NCBI RefSeq assembly: GCF_010731295.1
Contig: NZ_AP022579.1
Span: forward strand, 682,001-746,000
Reading direction: 5' to 3'
DNA length: 64,000 nucleotides
Source of the DNA: Mycolicibacterium boenickei
GTDB taxonomy: Bacteria > Actinomycetota > Actinomycetes > Mycobacteriales > Mycobacteriaceae
The position numbers and the translations under genes were made by a program. Shown here one piece after another: positions 18,634 through 28,338 of the stretch. The notes under the pieces are model-generated. The model was not told the origin of the DNA. It was given only the letters and a program-made list of their open reading frames with translations, and did no database searches. Within the stretch, counting starts at the first letter, position 1. The number at the start of each line of letters is the position of its first letter.

Positions 18634-19766
18634 TGAGCGCCAAACCGCCAGCCCTTGACATGCACTCGATCCTGTCCGACACCGCCAACCGCGTCGTAGT
18701 CTGTTGCGGCGCAGGCGGAGTCGGCAAGACCACCACCGCGGCCGCGATGGCGCTGCGGGCCGCAGAATACGGCCGGACCGTCGTGGTGCTCACCATCGAC
18801 CCGGCCAAGCGTCTGGCCCAGGCCCTGGGCATCAAGGATCTGGGCAACACCCCGCAGCGGGTTCCGCTGGCGCCGGAGGTGACCGGTGAGCTGCACGCGA
18901 TGATGCTCGACATGCGCCGCACGTTCGACGAGATGGTGGTGCAGTACTCGGGGGCGGACCGGGCCGACTCCATCCTGGAGAACCAGTTCTACCAAACGGT
19001 GGCGACGTCGCTGGCGGGCACGCAGGAGTACATGGCGATGGAGAAACTCGGCCAGCTGCTGGCCGAGGACAAGTGGGACCTGGTGGTGGTGGACACCCCG
19101 CCGTCGCGCAACGCGCTGGACTTCCTCGACGCGCCAAAGCGGTTGGGCAGCTTCATGGACAGCCGGCTGTGGCGGATGCTACTGGCGCCGGGACGCGGCA
19201 TCGGACGACTGGTCACGGGCGCGGTCGGGCTGGCCATGAAGGCCCTGTCCACCGTGCTGGGATCGCAGATGCTCTCCGACGCAGCAGGTTTCGTGCAGTC
19301 ACTGGATGCCACGTTCGGTGGGTTCCGCGAGAAGGCCGACCGCACCTACGAATTGCTCAAGCGGCGCGGCACCCAGTTCGTGGTGGTGTCGGCGGCCGAG
19401 CCCGATGCGCTGCGTGAGGCTTCGTTCTTCGTCGACCGGCTGTCGAATGAGCACATGCCGCTGGCCGGGCTGATCCTGAACCGCACCCACCCGACGCTGT
19501 GCGATCTGCATGCCGAGAAGGCCGAGGAAGCCGCCGACGAGTTGGCGGCCGAGGATCCGGAATCGCTGGCCGCGGCAGTGCTGCGCATCCACGCCGATCG
19601 GGCCCAGACCGCCAAGCGCGAAGTACGGCTGCTGTCCCGCTTCACCGGGGCCAATCCGCACGTGGCGATCGTCGGGGTGCCGTCGCTGCCGTTCGATGTG
19701 TCCGATCTGGAAGCGTTGCGCGCGATCGCCGATCAGATCACCGGAGAGGCCGTCGGCGCCGCCTGA
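18633..19766 (+). CDS. ArsA/Get3-family ATPase, partner subunit (Rv3680 family)
   Basis: A 377-residue P-loop ATPase paralogous to the previous gene. Walker A is [18 protein letters not shown] near residue 28; the signature Lys of GKGGVGKT is Ala here, so this subunit cannot complete its partner's site in the usual way. Other motifs are intact ([31 protein letters not shown]). The pair probably works as an asymmetric heterodimer. GTG at 18633 overlaps the TAG of the upstream gene. Its 3' end overlaps the convergent hydrolase gene by 34 bases. Confidence 0.9.
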   Translation: MSAKPPALDMHSILSDTANRVVVCCGAGGVGKTTTAAAMALRAAEYGRTVVVLTIDPAKRLAQALGIKDLGNTPQRVPLAPEVTGELHAMMLDMRRTFDEMVVQYSGADRADSILENQFYQTVATSLAGTQEYMAMEKLGQLLAEDKWDLVVVDTPPSRNALDFLDAPKRLGSFMDSRLWRMLLAPGRGIGRLVTGAVGLAMKALSTVLGSQMLSDAAGFVQSLDATFGGFREKADRTYELLKRRGTQFVVVSAAEPDALREASFFVDRLSNEHMPLAGLILNRTHPTLCDLHAEKAEEAADELAAEDPESLAAAVLRIHADRAQTAKREVRLLSRFTGANPHVAIVGVPSLPFDVSDLEALRAIADQITGEAVGAA

Positions 19767-20593
19767 CCGGCGCCTTCCAGATAGCGGCGGATCTCGGTCC
19801 CCAGCCGTCCCATCGTTTCCAGTACCGGATCGCGATGCTCCTCGCCCCAGGCCCAGTTGGCCAGGACGGCGTAGCCCACCCGGCGTCCGCTGCCCGGGTG
19901 CCCGACACATCCGATGTCGATCCGCGCATCGGAAATGGTCCCGGTCTTGTTCCAGAGTTCGAACCCGGCGTCGGGCTCGGTGTGGGCCAGCGGGTCGAGG
20001 CCCATGGCCCGCGCCACCATGGACAGGTCGGTGTTCACCCCGAGCCAGCGCCGCAGCCGCTCGGACACCGCGGCGCCGTGGATGTCACCCGCGTACAGAC
20101 GGGCGACGAATTCGCACAGTTCTGCGGCGCTTCCCGTGGACAGGGTGAGCGGATCGTCCTGGGACCGGTTCAGCCGCACCCGGTCTCGTAGTCCGCTCAC
20201 CGTGAATCCGAGGTCGCGCGTGGCGCGCTGCACCGCGTCGAGCCCAAGCCGCCGGAGCAGCATGTTGGTGGCCATGTTGTCGCTGACCGCACCGATGAGC
20301 AGGCACAGGTCATCGATCCGGTGGTCCTGCTGCCGCAACAGGTAGAGGATGCCGGAATCGGCCACCTGGTCCTCGGCGGTGCTGGCGACGACTTCGCCGG
20401 GGTCCAGCGTCCCGTCGTCGAACCGCCGCGCCACCTCGGCAAGCAGGAAGACCTTCCCGACGCTGGCGGTCTTGAGCACGCGGTGCGGGGTGTGCTCCCA
20501 CAAGGTCCGGCCGGTGGTCAGATCCGTGATGCGGGCGGACCAGGTCGCCATGTCGGTCAGCCAGGACGATGCCTGTGAGAAGAAGCCGCTCAT
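19733..20593 (-). CDS. Class A beta-lactamase-like serine hydrolase without signal peptide
   Basis: A 286-residue SxxK hydrolase. [13 protein letters not shown] gives the catalytic Ser and Lys near residue 45, [17 protein letters not shown] the SDN loop and [14 protein letters not shown] the KTG box. The N-terminus ([18 protein letters not shown]) has no signal peptide or lipobox, so the protein should stay in the cytoplasm, where a beta-lactamase would not protect the cell. No Omega-loop Glu motif is obvious to me. The ATG overlaps the permease stop by 4 bases, so an amidase or peptidase role in amino-acid metabolism is more likely than drug resistance. Confidence 0.85.
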   Translation of the reverse strand: MSGFFSQASSWLTDMATWSARITDLTTGRTLWEHTPHRVLKTASVGKVFLLAEVARRFDDGTLDPGEVVASTAEDQVADSGILYLLRQQDHRIDDLCLLIGAVSDNMATNMLLRRLGLDAVQRATRDLGFTVSGLRDRVRLNRSQDDPLTLSTGSAAELCEFVARLYAGDIHGAAVSERLRRWLGVNTDLSMVARAMGLDPLAHTEPDAGFELWNKTGTISDARIDIGCVGHPGSGRRVGYAVLANWAWGEEHRDPVLETMGRLGTEIRRYLEGAGQAAPTASPVI

Positions 20594-22002
20594 GCCACTT
20601 CGGCGACGTCAGCATCCACGGGCACCCGTCCGAACCGCTTACGCAGGGCGTAGGCCACCACGACCACGACCAGACTCAGCACGCTGGCCAACAGCTGTAC
20701 GCGCTGGTCGACGTCGAACAGCATGGCCAGCAAGACCAGTACGAAGCAGGCGATCACCACGATGGTCAGGTACGGGAAGAACCACATCTTCAGCGTCAGC
20801 TTGGACGGATCGTCCCGTTCGATGGCCCGGCGCACCCTCAGTTCGGAGACGCCGATCATCACGTACATGAAGATCGCGACCACGCCGCACGAGTTCACCA
20901 GGAACAGGAACAGTGAATCGGGGGCGATGTAGGCGAGCACCACGGAGATCCAGCCGATGACCGTGCTGGCCAGCACGGCCCGGGTCGGGACGCCGCGGGA
21001 GTTGGTGCGCACCAACCACTCTGGCGCGTCGCCGTGTGACGCGAGCACACGCAACATGCGTGAGGACGTGTAGATCGACGAGTTCAGCACGGAGAGTACG
21101 GCGGTGAGGATGACGAAGTTCATGATCACGCCGGCGCCGGGGATCTGGAGTTTGTCCAGGGCGGCCACGTACGGGCTCGACAGCACGGATGCGTCGTTCC
21201 ACGGCAGGATGCACACGACCAGGAAGATCGACCCGACGTAGAAGAGGATGATCCGCCAGATGACTCCGGTGGTGGCCCGGGCCACCGACTTCGCCGGCTC
21301 GGCGCTCTCCGCGGCGGCGATGGTGACGATCTCGGCTCCGCCGAAGGCGAAGATCACCACCACCACGGCACCCAGGATCGACCCGACGCCGTTGGGCGCG
21401 AAACCGCCGTGGGCCACCAGATTGCTCAGCCCGCCAGTGTCGCCCGGCCACAGTCCCAGGACCCACAGCAGGCCCAGCACGATGAAGGACACGATGGCGG
21501 CGACCTTGATGCCGGAGAACCAGAACTCGAATTCACCGAACCAGCGGACCGAGATCAGGTTGGTCACGGTCATCACCGCCATCAGCAGCATGGCCATGAT
21601 CCACAGCGGCAAGCCGACCCAGACGGACAGAATCTTGGCTCCCGCAACGGCTTCCACCGCGATGATGATCACGTAGTAGTACCAGTACAACCACCCGAGA
21701 GTGAAGCCGGCCCACGGCCCGATCCCCATCCTGGCGTAGTCGGCGAACGCGCCGGTCCTCGGCTTGGCGACCACCATCTCGCCCAGCATGCGCAGGGTGC
21801 ACAGCACCAGCGCGCCGGCCAGGACGTAGGACAGGATCGCGGCCGGACCGGCGGTCTTGATGACCGCGCCGCTACCGACGAACAGCCCGGCACCGATGGC
21901 CCCGCCGATCGCGATCATGGTCATGTGCCGCGTTTTCAGCGATCTGGCCAATCCGGAGCGGGGTTCGTCGGCGGAGGACAACTGGGGTTCCGATTCGAGC
22001 AT
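20590..22002 (-). CDS. APC-family amino acid permease
   Basis: A 470-residue membrane transporter of the amino acid-polyamine-organocation family with about 12 helices. The hallmark after helix 1 is MIAIGGAIGAGLFVGSG, followed by EMVVAKPRTGAFADYA and LYWYYYVIIIAVEAVAGA. It is closest in style to GABA, proline or aromatic amino-acid permeases; the substrate cannot be read. ATG at 22002 is chosen; a TTG at 22017 directly after the decarboxylase stop is the alternative. It lies between the PLP decarboxylase and the hydrolase in one operon. Confidence 0.9.
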   Translation of the reverse strand: MLESEPQLSSADEPRSGLARSLKTRHMTMIAIGGAIGAGLFVGSGAVIKTAGPAAILSYVLAGALVLCTLRMLGEMVVAKPRTGAFADYARMGIGPWAGFTLGWLYWYYYVIIIAVEAVAGAKILSVWVGLPLWIMAMLLMAVMTVTNLISVRWFGEFEFWFSGIKVAAIVSFIVLGLLWVLGLWPGDTGGLSNLVAHGGFAPNGVGSILGAVVVVIFAFGGAEIVTIAAAESAEPAKSVARATTGVIWRIILFYVGSIFLVVCILPWNDASVLSSPYVAALDKLQIPGAGVIMNFVILTAVLSVLNSSIYTSSRMLRVLASHGDAPEWLVRTNSRGVPTRAVLASTVIGWISVVLAYIAPDSLFLFLVNSCGVVAIFMYVMIGVSELRVRRAIERDDPSKLTLKMWFFPYLTIVVIACFVLVLLAMLFDVDQRVQLLASVLSLVVVVVAYALRKRFGRVPVDADVAEVA

Positions 22003-22017
22003 GTGGGCGGTTCGCAA

Positions 22018-23385
22018 TCAGTCGCAGGGGCGGATGGGCAGGGGCACGAGCGAGGGTTCGCCGGCTTCGGTCACTATCTCTTCGATCGTCTGGGCACGCC
22101 GGACCAGCGACCAGCGTCGGCCGCCGTCCGGGCCGGTCTCCACCGCGTAGACCGCGGGCCGCGGTAATGCGTTGTAGGAGAAGTGGGTTGAAAAGTAGTA
22201 GCCGCCGGTATCCGGAACGGCCACCAGGTCACCCGGATACACGAAGGGCAGTTCGCGGCCGACGGCCAGCATGTCGCCGGTGAAGCAGGCCGGGCCCGCG
22301 ACATCCTGTAGCTGGGGCTGCTCGCCCCGGCGCCGCCCCTGTGCGTCGTACACGTCGATCCGCAGCGGCCACTCCCCCGGCCCGAAGATCGTGCGGGTCG
22401 CCACCTGCACACCGGCGTGCGTGATGGCGATCTGCCTGCCACCGGTGACCTTGGTGTACTCGACCCTGGCCACGATGGTGCCGGCCTTTGCGGTCAGCGC
22501 CCTGCCGAACTCGGTGACCAAACCATATGTGCCATCGAACAATTCGGGCGCCACGCGCTCAAGAACAGTGCGGTGGTCGGCGAAGGTCGGGGTGATGTCG
22601 TCTGAGCCGAAGTTGACCGGTAACCCGCCGCCGATGTCGATCCGGCGAACCTGCTGGTGCCCGGTGCGGGCGGTGATCTCGGCGGCGAGATCGGTGATCA
22701 GCCGGACGCCTTCGGCAGCGTGTTCCAGGCTCAGGCCCTGCGAGCCACTGTGTACGTGCAGCTGGGTCAGCCAGGGCCGGACCGCGAATGCGGCGATGAC
22801 CGCTTCGCGGTGGTCGGCCAGTCCGATCCCGAATTTGGATGTCGAGGTCGCCGTGCTCATGGCGCCGATGGCCCCGGCCCCGGTCTGCGGATTCAGCCGC
22901 ACGCCGATGACCGACCGCGGCACACCCACCCGGGCGATGGCCTGGTCCACCCGCGCGAGTTCTTCGAAGTTGTCGATGTTGAACGAGATGCCGAGTTCGA
23001 GTGCCTGCTCGATCTCGGTGGTGGTCTTCGCCGGGGAGTCGAACACGATGCGTTCGGCCGGAAAGCCTGCGGCCAGTGCGAGTCGGAGTTCGCCGGGGCT
23101 GGCCACCTCGCAGCCGAATCCCGCCTGGGCGAAGCGTGCCAGCACCGGACGCAACGTGATCGCCTTGGCCGCAATGGTGTGCAGAGCCGGCATGCCCGCC
23201 GGGTAAGCCTGGCTCAGCGACCGCATCAGCTCGTCCAGTGTGTCCAGGTCCATGACTCCGCACAGCGGGTGCAGATCGTCGATGTATTCCTGCCTGGCGA
23301 CGTCGGCGACCAGCTGTTCGCGGCGGCGCAGCAGTGTGTCCGGAGTCGGCAGGGCATCCCGGTTCCGCGGCGGTGCATCAATCAC
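22018..23385 (-). CDS. PLP-dependent decarboxylase, DapDC/Orn/Arg fold III family
   Basis: A 455-residue alanine-racemase-fold enzyme. The PLP lysine is expected in LHTIAAKAITLRPVL, atypical for the usual YAxKAN. Further motifs: VHSGSQGLSLE, RIDIGGGLPVNFG for the PLP phosphate, EFGRALTAKAGTI, and C-terminal ACFTGDML with Cys and Asp of the second subunit's site. This suggests decarboxylation (or epimerisation) of an amino acid, but it is not lysA by motif or context. It starts 123 bases downstream of the PucR regulator and is followed by the permease. Confidence 0.85.
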   Translation of the reverse strand: MIDAPPRNRDALPTPDTLLRRREQLVADVARQEYIDDLHPLCGVMDLDTLDELMRSLSQAYPAGMPALHTIAAKAITLRPVLARFAQAGFGCEVASPGELRLALAAGFPAERIVFDSPAKTTTEIEQALELGISFNIDNFEELARVDQAIARVGVPRSVIGVRLNPQTGAGAIGAMSTATSTSKFGIGLADHREAVIAAFAVRPWLTQLHVHSGSQGLSLEHAAEGVRLITDLAAEITARTGHQQVRRIDIGGGLPVNFGSDDITPTFADHRTVLERVAPELFDGTYGLVTEFGRALTAKAGTIVARVEYTKVTGGRQIAITHAGVQVATRTIFGPGEWPLRIDVYDAQGRRRGEQPQLQDVAGPACFTGDMLAVGRELPFVYPGDLVAVPDTGGYYFSTHFSYNALPRPAVYAVETGPDGGRRWSLVRRAQTIEEIVTEAGEPSLVPLPIRPCD

Positions 23386-23508
23386 AGATAAACCCTATGA
23401 ACGCAGCGGTTGGTGGTGAGAGCCCTGCGAGCTGAGGAATTCCGCGCGGATCTTCGTCGGATTCAGAGGAAGCCCCCGAGACACTGGTGACGGTTTCTCC
23501 GAAATGCA

Positions 23509-25110
23509 CTAACCGGATCCAGGATTCTTGTCGATGTCGACGGGAGTGCCGGTGCACCGTTCCCAGATCAGCAGAGACAGGGACGCGCGGAGCCGGGCCG
23601 CCTGCGACTGCAGATCGATATCGGAAACTGCCCGGATCCGGTCCAGGCGGTACCGCAGTGAGTTGGCGTGGATGCCCAATTGGCGGGCGGCTCCGGTCAG
23701 ACTGCCCGGGTGGTCGAGCACCGCGGCGACGGTGGCGACGAATGCGGTGCCGTGGTCGGAGTCGTGCTTGCGCAGGGCCGTCAGCGGTGCGGTGATCGCG
23801 TCGGCCATCGGACCGAGCAGGTCGGCGGCCCGGACCAGGGTCAGCGCGTCCGGCACGTCGGCGGCCGTGAGCACCGGCCGCCGGTCATGCGGCGGGTGCG
23901 CGGCATCGAGTGCGGCTGCGTCGAGGACCTGACGCGCGACGATGGCCGAGTCGCGCAGGTCGGCGATGGCCTCGACGACGGGACCGACCGCGACCGGCCC
24001 GGCGTGGGCAGGCGATACCCGGGACAGGTGCGCCGACAGATTGTCGGCCAGATCCGCCGCTGTCGACTCCTCGTCCAGCACCGGCAGCACGACGAGCAGA
24101 CCGTCGCTGACCCGCGCCGTCCGGGCGCCGGCCCGGAGGGCCTGCACATGGAACATCAGGGAGCGGGACGCGGGCGTATCGGCTCCCAGGGCGAGGACAG
24201 CGTGTCTGCTGTCCGGTTGCAGTCCGAGCAAGGCTCCCGGGACGCCTGGGTCCACCCCGCGCGAGAGCAGGTCGACCAGCGCCGACTCCTGCAGTCGCCG
24301 TTCGTACTGGTCGCGGTGAACTTCCCGCAACATCATCGCCGCGGCGGTCCGGCGCACCTGTAACAGCAGCTGCCGTAGCGCTTCGCGATCGGTGTCGTCG
24401 TCCAGCGCCGCCCAGATCGTGCCAAGGGTCTCGGTGCCCGATTTCATCGCCACCACCATGCGGGCCGGGTCGTCATCCTCGGCGTTGCGCACGACCACGT
24501 CATCGGATCGCCAGACTGCGGGCAGGAATCCGGTGGACATCAGCCGCTCGACCCGCCAGGCGGGTACCGCGCCGCCCAGGATCGTCTGGTTTCGAATCGG
24601 ATCGACACCGGGCCCGACGACCGCATACGCCAGCACGCGGGAATCCAGGTCCTCTACGGTGACCGGAGCGCCGGTCTGACCGCTGATCCACCGGGCGAGG
24701 GCCTGCAGGTTGTCCACCTGCGGGGCCGGGCTGACGATCTGGCCCGCACCGAGCAGCCGGATCAGGGCGCGGAACAGCTCGCTCCAGCCCACCCACGGCG
24801 AACGCCGGAACAGCCGGGTGGCGTGGCCGGGCAACATCGACACGTCGGTTGTCGCGTCGGGTGGAAGCACCACGGCCGCAGCAGTTCCCACTTCATCGAG
24901 CAACGACCCGAGGGCGAAGCGATCCTCGACGCGGGCGCTGACCAACACGATGGTGCCGCTGTAGTCGGTCCCACGGACGCCGGGTTCATGCAGGGCGACG
25001 TCACTCAACAGCGGGTCGTCGCCGGTTTCGGCCGCGGGCAGCGGCATCAACATGCCGGCGGCGCCAGAAACCATCGCCGACAACGGGAGAACGCTGGCAG
25101 CCTCACTCAC
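23509..25110 (-). CDS. PucR-family transcriptional regulator
   Basis: A 533-residue regulator. The C-terminal PucR-type helix-turn-helix is SLTGAARQLGIHANSLRYRL near residue 485, preceded by a GGDEF-like CdaR linker region. The N-terminal 200 residues resemble a sensory domain (ALARWISGQTGAPVTVEDLD). PucR/CdaR regulators commonly control neighbouring catabolic genes in response to a metabolite. Placed head-on to the decarboxylase-permease-hydrolase genes in the same direction, it is their likely regulator. Confidence 0.9.
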   Translation of the reverse strand: MSEAASVLPLSAMVSGAAGMLMPLPAAETGDDPLLSDVALHEPGVRGTDYSGTIVLVSARVEDRFALGSLLDEVGTAAAVVLPPDATTDVSMLPGHATRLFRRSPWVGWSELFRALIRLLGAGQIVSPAPQVDNLQALARWISGQTGAPVTVEDLDSRVLAYAVVGPGVDPIRNQTILGGAVPAWRVERLMSTGFLPAVWRSDDVVVRNAEDDDPARMVVAMKSGTETLGTIWAALDDDTDREALRQLLLQVRRTAAAMMLREVHRDQYERRLQESALVDLLSRGVDPGVPGALLGLQPDSRHAVLALGADTPASRSLMFHVQALRAGARTARVSDGLLVVLPVLDEESTAADLADNLSAHLSRVSPAHAGPVAVGPVVEAIADLRDSAIVARQVLDAAALDAAHPPHDRRPVLTAADVPDALTLVRAADLLGPMADAITAPLTALRKHDSDHGTAFVATVAAVLDHPGSLTGAARQLGIHANSLRYRLDRIRAVSDIDLQSQAARLRASLSLLIWERCTGTPVDIDKNPGSG

Positions 25111-25204
25111 TGCCGCTGATTACCATGTGCCACAACCGAATACACTACCGTCGGCTGTAATTTGGCGCGCGCGGGCCGGATCAGCCCGCCGAACGGCACG
25201 GACG

Positions 25205-25564
25205 CTAGACCGCGCTGCGGTGGTGCTTGCGCTGGGCGGCGAAGAACTCGGCCCAGGAAATGACTTCGGGATGTTGCTTGAGCAGGGCACGGCGCTGACG
25301 TTCGGTCATTCCGCCCCAGACTCCGAACTCCACGCGATTGTCGAGGGCATCGGCGCCACATTCGAGGATCACCGGGCAGTGCCTGCAGATCACGGCGGCT
25401 TTGCGTTGCGCAGCACCGCGGACGAACAGCTCGTCCGGATCGGCCTGGCGGCATCGGGCCTGGGACACCCAGGCAATCCGGGCTTCACCCTCGCCTCGAT
25501 GGACCAGGTTGGCGGCTGGGGCGGAAGCGTTCATCTTGTCTGCGACAGTTCTTGTACCTGACAC
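25205..25564 (-). CDS. whiB4: WhiB4 iron-sulfur redox regulator
   Basis: A 119-residue WhiB protein. The four cluster Cys are in QARCRQADPDELF and VICRHCPVILEC, followed by the family turn EFGVWGGMTERQRRAL and a basic C-terminus. WhiB4 senses oxygen and redox state through its [4Fe-4S] cluster and condenses DNA when oxidised. I chose the GTG at 25564 (VSGTRTVADK), which gives nearly the M. tuberculosis length; an ATG 24 bases upstream and an ATG at MNASAPAAN are alternatives. It is divergent from ponA2. Confidence 0.93.
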   Translation of the reverse strand: MSGTRTVADKMNASAPAANLVHRGEGEARIAWVSQARCRQADPDELFVRGAAQRKAAVICRHCPVILECGADALDNRVEFGVWGGMTERQRRALLKQHPEVISWAEFFAAQRKHHRSAV

Positions 25565-25860
25565 CAGCGATCCCTTCGTTCCAGCCATCTCCCCAGATGG
25601 CGGGCGTTGAACCTTCCGGTGTAGAACGCCGTTGCGATCTACGCCACATTGCGCCAGCCTGTGTTACCTGGATCGCACTGTGTGTCCAAGCTAGGTGGTC
25701 AGAGGGTATTAACGCAACAGTTTGCGAACCACTTTTTTGGGACGGCCGTGCCGTCTGGGCGCTATCTGGGCGCACCGAGGTATTTCTGCAGGCAAGTGGG
25801 ATATGTCGGTGAGCCCCGCTCGCGGGAAGCGCCGCTGAGACAGATAGCTACTCTGTACCC
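25565..25860. other. Intergenic region between whiB4 and ponA2
   Basis: A 296-base divergent control region with no convincing gene. Just before ponA2, TACTCT at about 25850-25855 lies six bases upstream of the ATG, which would suit a -10 element for a leaderless mRNA; I see no good -35. A run of six T (25733-25738 region) and several short GC palindromes are present, none strong enough to call. Confidence 0.5.
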
Positions 25861-28311
25861 ATGCCGGAGCAGCCGACTCGACCGCCCGCGCAGCCACCCC
25901 AAGCGGTCACCATCATCAAACTGGCCTGGTGCTGCCTGCTGGCCAGCGTCTTGGTGGCCACGTTCATGTTCCCGGTCGTGGGTGGATTCGGCCTGATGTC
26001 CAACCGGGCCTCCGATGTGGTGGCCAACGGCTCGGCGGCCCTGGTGGACGGCGAGGTCCCGCAGGTCTCGACCATGGTCGACGCCAAGGGCAACACGATC
26101 GCGTGGCTGTATTCACAGCGCCGCTTCGAGGTGCCCAGCGACCAGATCGCCAACACCATGAAGCTCGCCCTGGTCTCGATCGAGGACAAGCGGTTCGCCG
26201 AACACAACGGCGTGGACTGGCAGGGCACCCTGACGGGTCTGACCGGTTATATGCGTGGCGACGCGGATACCCGCGGCGGTTCGACGGTCGAGCAGCAGTA
26301 CGTGAAGAACTACCAGCTGCTGGTGGTCGCCCAGACCGACGCCGAGCGCCGCGCCGCGATCGAGACCACCCCGGCCCGCAAGCTGCGCGAGATCCGCATG
26401 GCGCTCACGCTGGACAAGACGTTCACCAAGCCCGAGATCCTGACCCGCTATCTCAACCTGGTCTCGTTCGGCAACGGCGCGTTCGGCGTTCAGGACGCCG
26501 CCCAGACCTATTTCGGCATCAACGCCTCTGAGCTGAACTGGCAGCAGTCCGCGCTGCTGGCCGGCATGGTGCAGTCCACCAGCGCGCTCAATCCCTACAC
26601 CAACCCTGACGGCGCCCTGGCCCGGCGGAACCTGGTGCTGGACACCATGATCGAGAACATCCCGCAGGAAGCCGAGGCACTGCGGGCCGCCAAGCAGCAG
26701 CCGCTGGGCATCCTGCCGCAGCCCAACGAGTTGCCCCGGGGCTGCATCGCCGCCGGCGACCGCGCGTTCTTCTGCGATTACGCGCTGGAGTACCTGGCCC
26801 GCGCCGGCCTGTCCAAGGAGCAGGTGGCCAAGGGCGGCTATCTGATCAAGACCACGCTGGACCCGGACGTACAGGGCTCGGTAAAGGCGGCGATCGACGG
26901 CATCGCCCGGCCCGACGCCCCCGGCATCGCCAGCGTCATGAGCGTGATCAAGCCCGGTAAGGAATCGCATCCCGTCCTGGCGATGGGCAGCAATCGCACG
27001 TACGGCCTGAACACCGATGCCGGCGAGACCATGCAGCCGCAGCCGTTCTCACTCGTGGGTGACGGCGCCGGGTCGATCTTCAAGATCTTCACCACCGCCG
27101 CGGCGATGGACATGGGGATGGGCATCAACACCCAGTTGGCCGTGCCCGGGTTCTTCCAGGCCAAGGGGCTGGGCAGCAGTGACACCCCGGGATGCCCGAA
27201 GGACACCTGGTGTGTGAAGAACGCCGGCGGTTACCGGGGCTCGATGAGCGTCACCGATGCCCTGGCCACCTCGCCGAATACCGCGTTCGCCAAGCTCATC
27301 TCGCAGATCGGCGTGCAGCGGTCGGTGGATATGGCGGTCAGGCTGGGGCTGCGGTCCTACGCGTTGCCCGGCACCGCCCGCGACTACGACCCGGAGAGCA
27401 ACGAGAGCCTGGCCGACTTCGTCAAGCGCCAGAACATCGGCTCGTTCACCCTGGGCCCCATCGAGGTCAACGCGCTGGAGCTGTCGAATGTGGCGGCCAC
27501 GTTGGCTTCGGGCGGGACCTGGTGCCCGCCCAACCCGATCGCCCAGGTGCTCGACCGGCACGGCAATGAGGTGTCGGTGACCACCGAGACGTGCGATCAG
27601 GCGGTGCCCGAGGGCCTGGCCAACACCCTGGCCAATGCGATGAGCAAGGACGATCAGGCCGGCGGTACCGCCTCCGGGTCGGCCGGTTCGGTGGGCTGGG
27701 ATCTGCCGATGTCGGGCAAGACCGGCACCACTGAAGCGCACCGTTCGTCGGGCTTCCTGGGCTTCACCAACCAGTACGCCGCGGCCAACTACATCTACGA
27801 CGACTCCACCAGCCCCGGCGAGCTGTGCTCGTTCCCGTTGCGCCAGTGTGGCGACGGCGACCTGTTCGGCGGTAACGAACCGGCTCGTACCTGGTTCACC
27901 GCGCTGAAGCCGATCGCCAACAACTTCGGGCCCGTGGTGATGCCGCCGACCGATCCGCGCTACGTCGACGGCGGTCCCGGCTCCGTGGTGCCCACGGTCA
28001 ACGGATTGGACGAGCCGGTCGCGCGCCAGCGGCTCAAGGAGGCCGGATTCCAGGTGGCCGACGGTGCCGCCTCGGTCAACAGCAGCTCCCGCGCAGGCAC
28101 GGTGGTCGGCACCGCGCCTTCCGGGCAGACCATTCCGGGCTCGATCGTCACGATCCAGGTCAGCAACGGGATCCCGCCTGCCCCACCGCCGCCCCCGATC
28201 GCGTTCCCGATGCCGGGTGGCCCACCACCCGAGATCGGCCAGACTGTGGTCGAGATCCCGGGCCTGCCGCCCATCACCGTGCCGGTGCTCGGGCCTCCAC
28301 CACCCCCGTGA
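25861..28311 (+). CDS. ponA2: Bifunctional penicillin-binding protein PonA2 (class A)
   Basis: An 816-residue peptidoglycan synthase. A membrane anchor (LAWCCLLASVLVATFMFPVV) lies at residues 20-40. The glycosyltransferase-51 domain has SIEDKRFAEHNGVDW with the catalytic Glu and GGSTVEQQYVKN. The transpeptidase domain has the SxxK in GAGSIFKIFTTAA (about residue 404), SPN in LATSPNTAFAK and KTG in MSGKTGTTEA (about 619). One PASTA domain (about 700-770) and a Pro-rich tail end the protein. PonA2 supports wall synthesis under stress in mycobacteria. Confidence 0.96.
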   Translation: MPEQPTRPPAQPPQAVTIIKLAWCCLLASVLVATFMFPVVGGFGLMSNRASDVVANGSAALVDGEVPQVSTMVDAKGNTIAWLYSQRRFEVPSDQIANTMKLALVSIEDKRFAEHNGVDWQGTLTGLTGYMRGDADTRGGSTVEQQYVKNYQLLVVAQTDAERRAAIETTPARKLREIRMALTLDKTFTKPEILTRYLNLVSFGNGAFGVQDAAQTYFGINASELNWQQSALLAGMVQSTSALNPYTNPDGALARRNLVLDTMIENIPQEAEALRAAKQQPLGILPQPNELPRGCIAAGDRAFFCDYALEYLARAGLSKEQVAKGGYLIKTTLDPDVQGSVKAAIDGIARPDAPGIASVMSVIKPGKESHPVLAMGSNRTYGLNTDAGETMQPQPFSLVGDGAGSIFKIFTTAAAMDMGMGINTQLAVPGFFQAKGLGSSDTPGCPKDTWCVKNAGGYRGSMSVTDALATSPNTAFAKLISQIGVQRSVDMAVRLGLRSYALPGTARDYDPESNESLADFVKRQNIGSFTLGPIEVNALELSNVAATLASGGTWCPPNPIAQVLDRHGNEVSVTTETCDQAVPEGLANTLANAMSKDDQAGGTASGSAGSVGWDLPMSGKTGTTEAHRSSGFLGFTNQYAAANYIYDDSTSPGELCSFPLRQCGDGDLFGGNEPARTWFTALKPIANNFGPVVMPPTDPRYVDGGPGSVVPTVNGLDEPVARQRLKEAGFQVADGAASVNSSSRAGTVVGTAPSGQTIPGSIVTIQVSNGIPPAPPPPPIAFPMPGGPPPEIGQTVVEIPGLPPITVPVLGPPPPP

Positions 28312-28338
28312 GGACCGGTTCGCAGTAGGCTTGCCTGC

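Noticed and set aside
19733..20593. Classical secreted beta-lactamase resistance gene
   Set aside because: No signal peptide or lipobox and translational coupling to an amino-acid permease.
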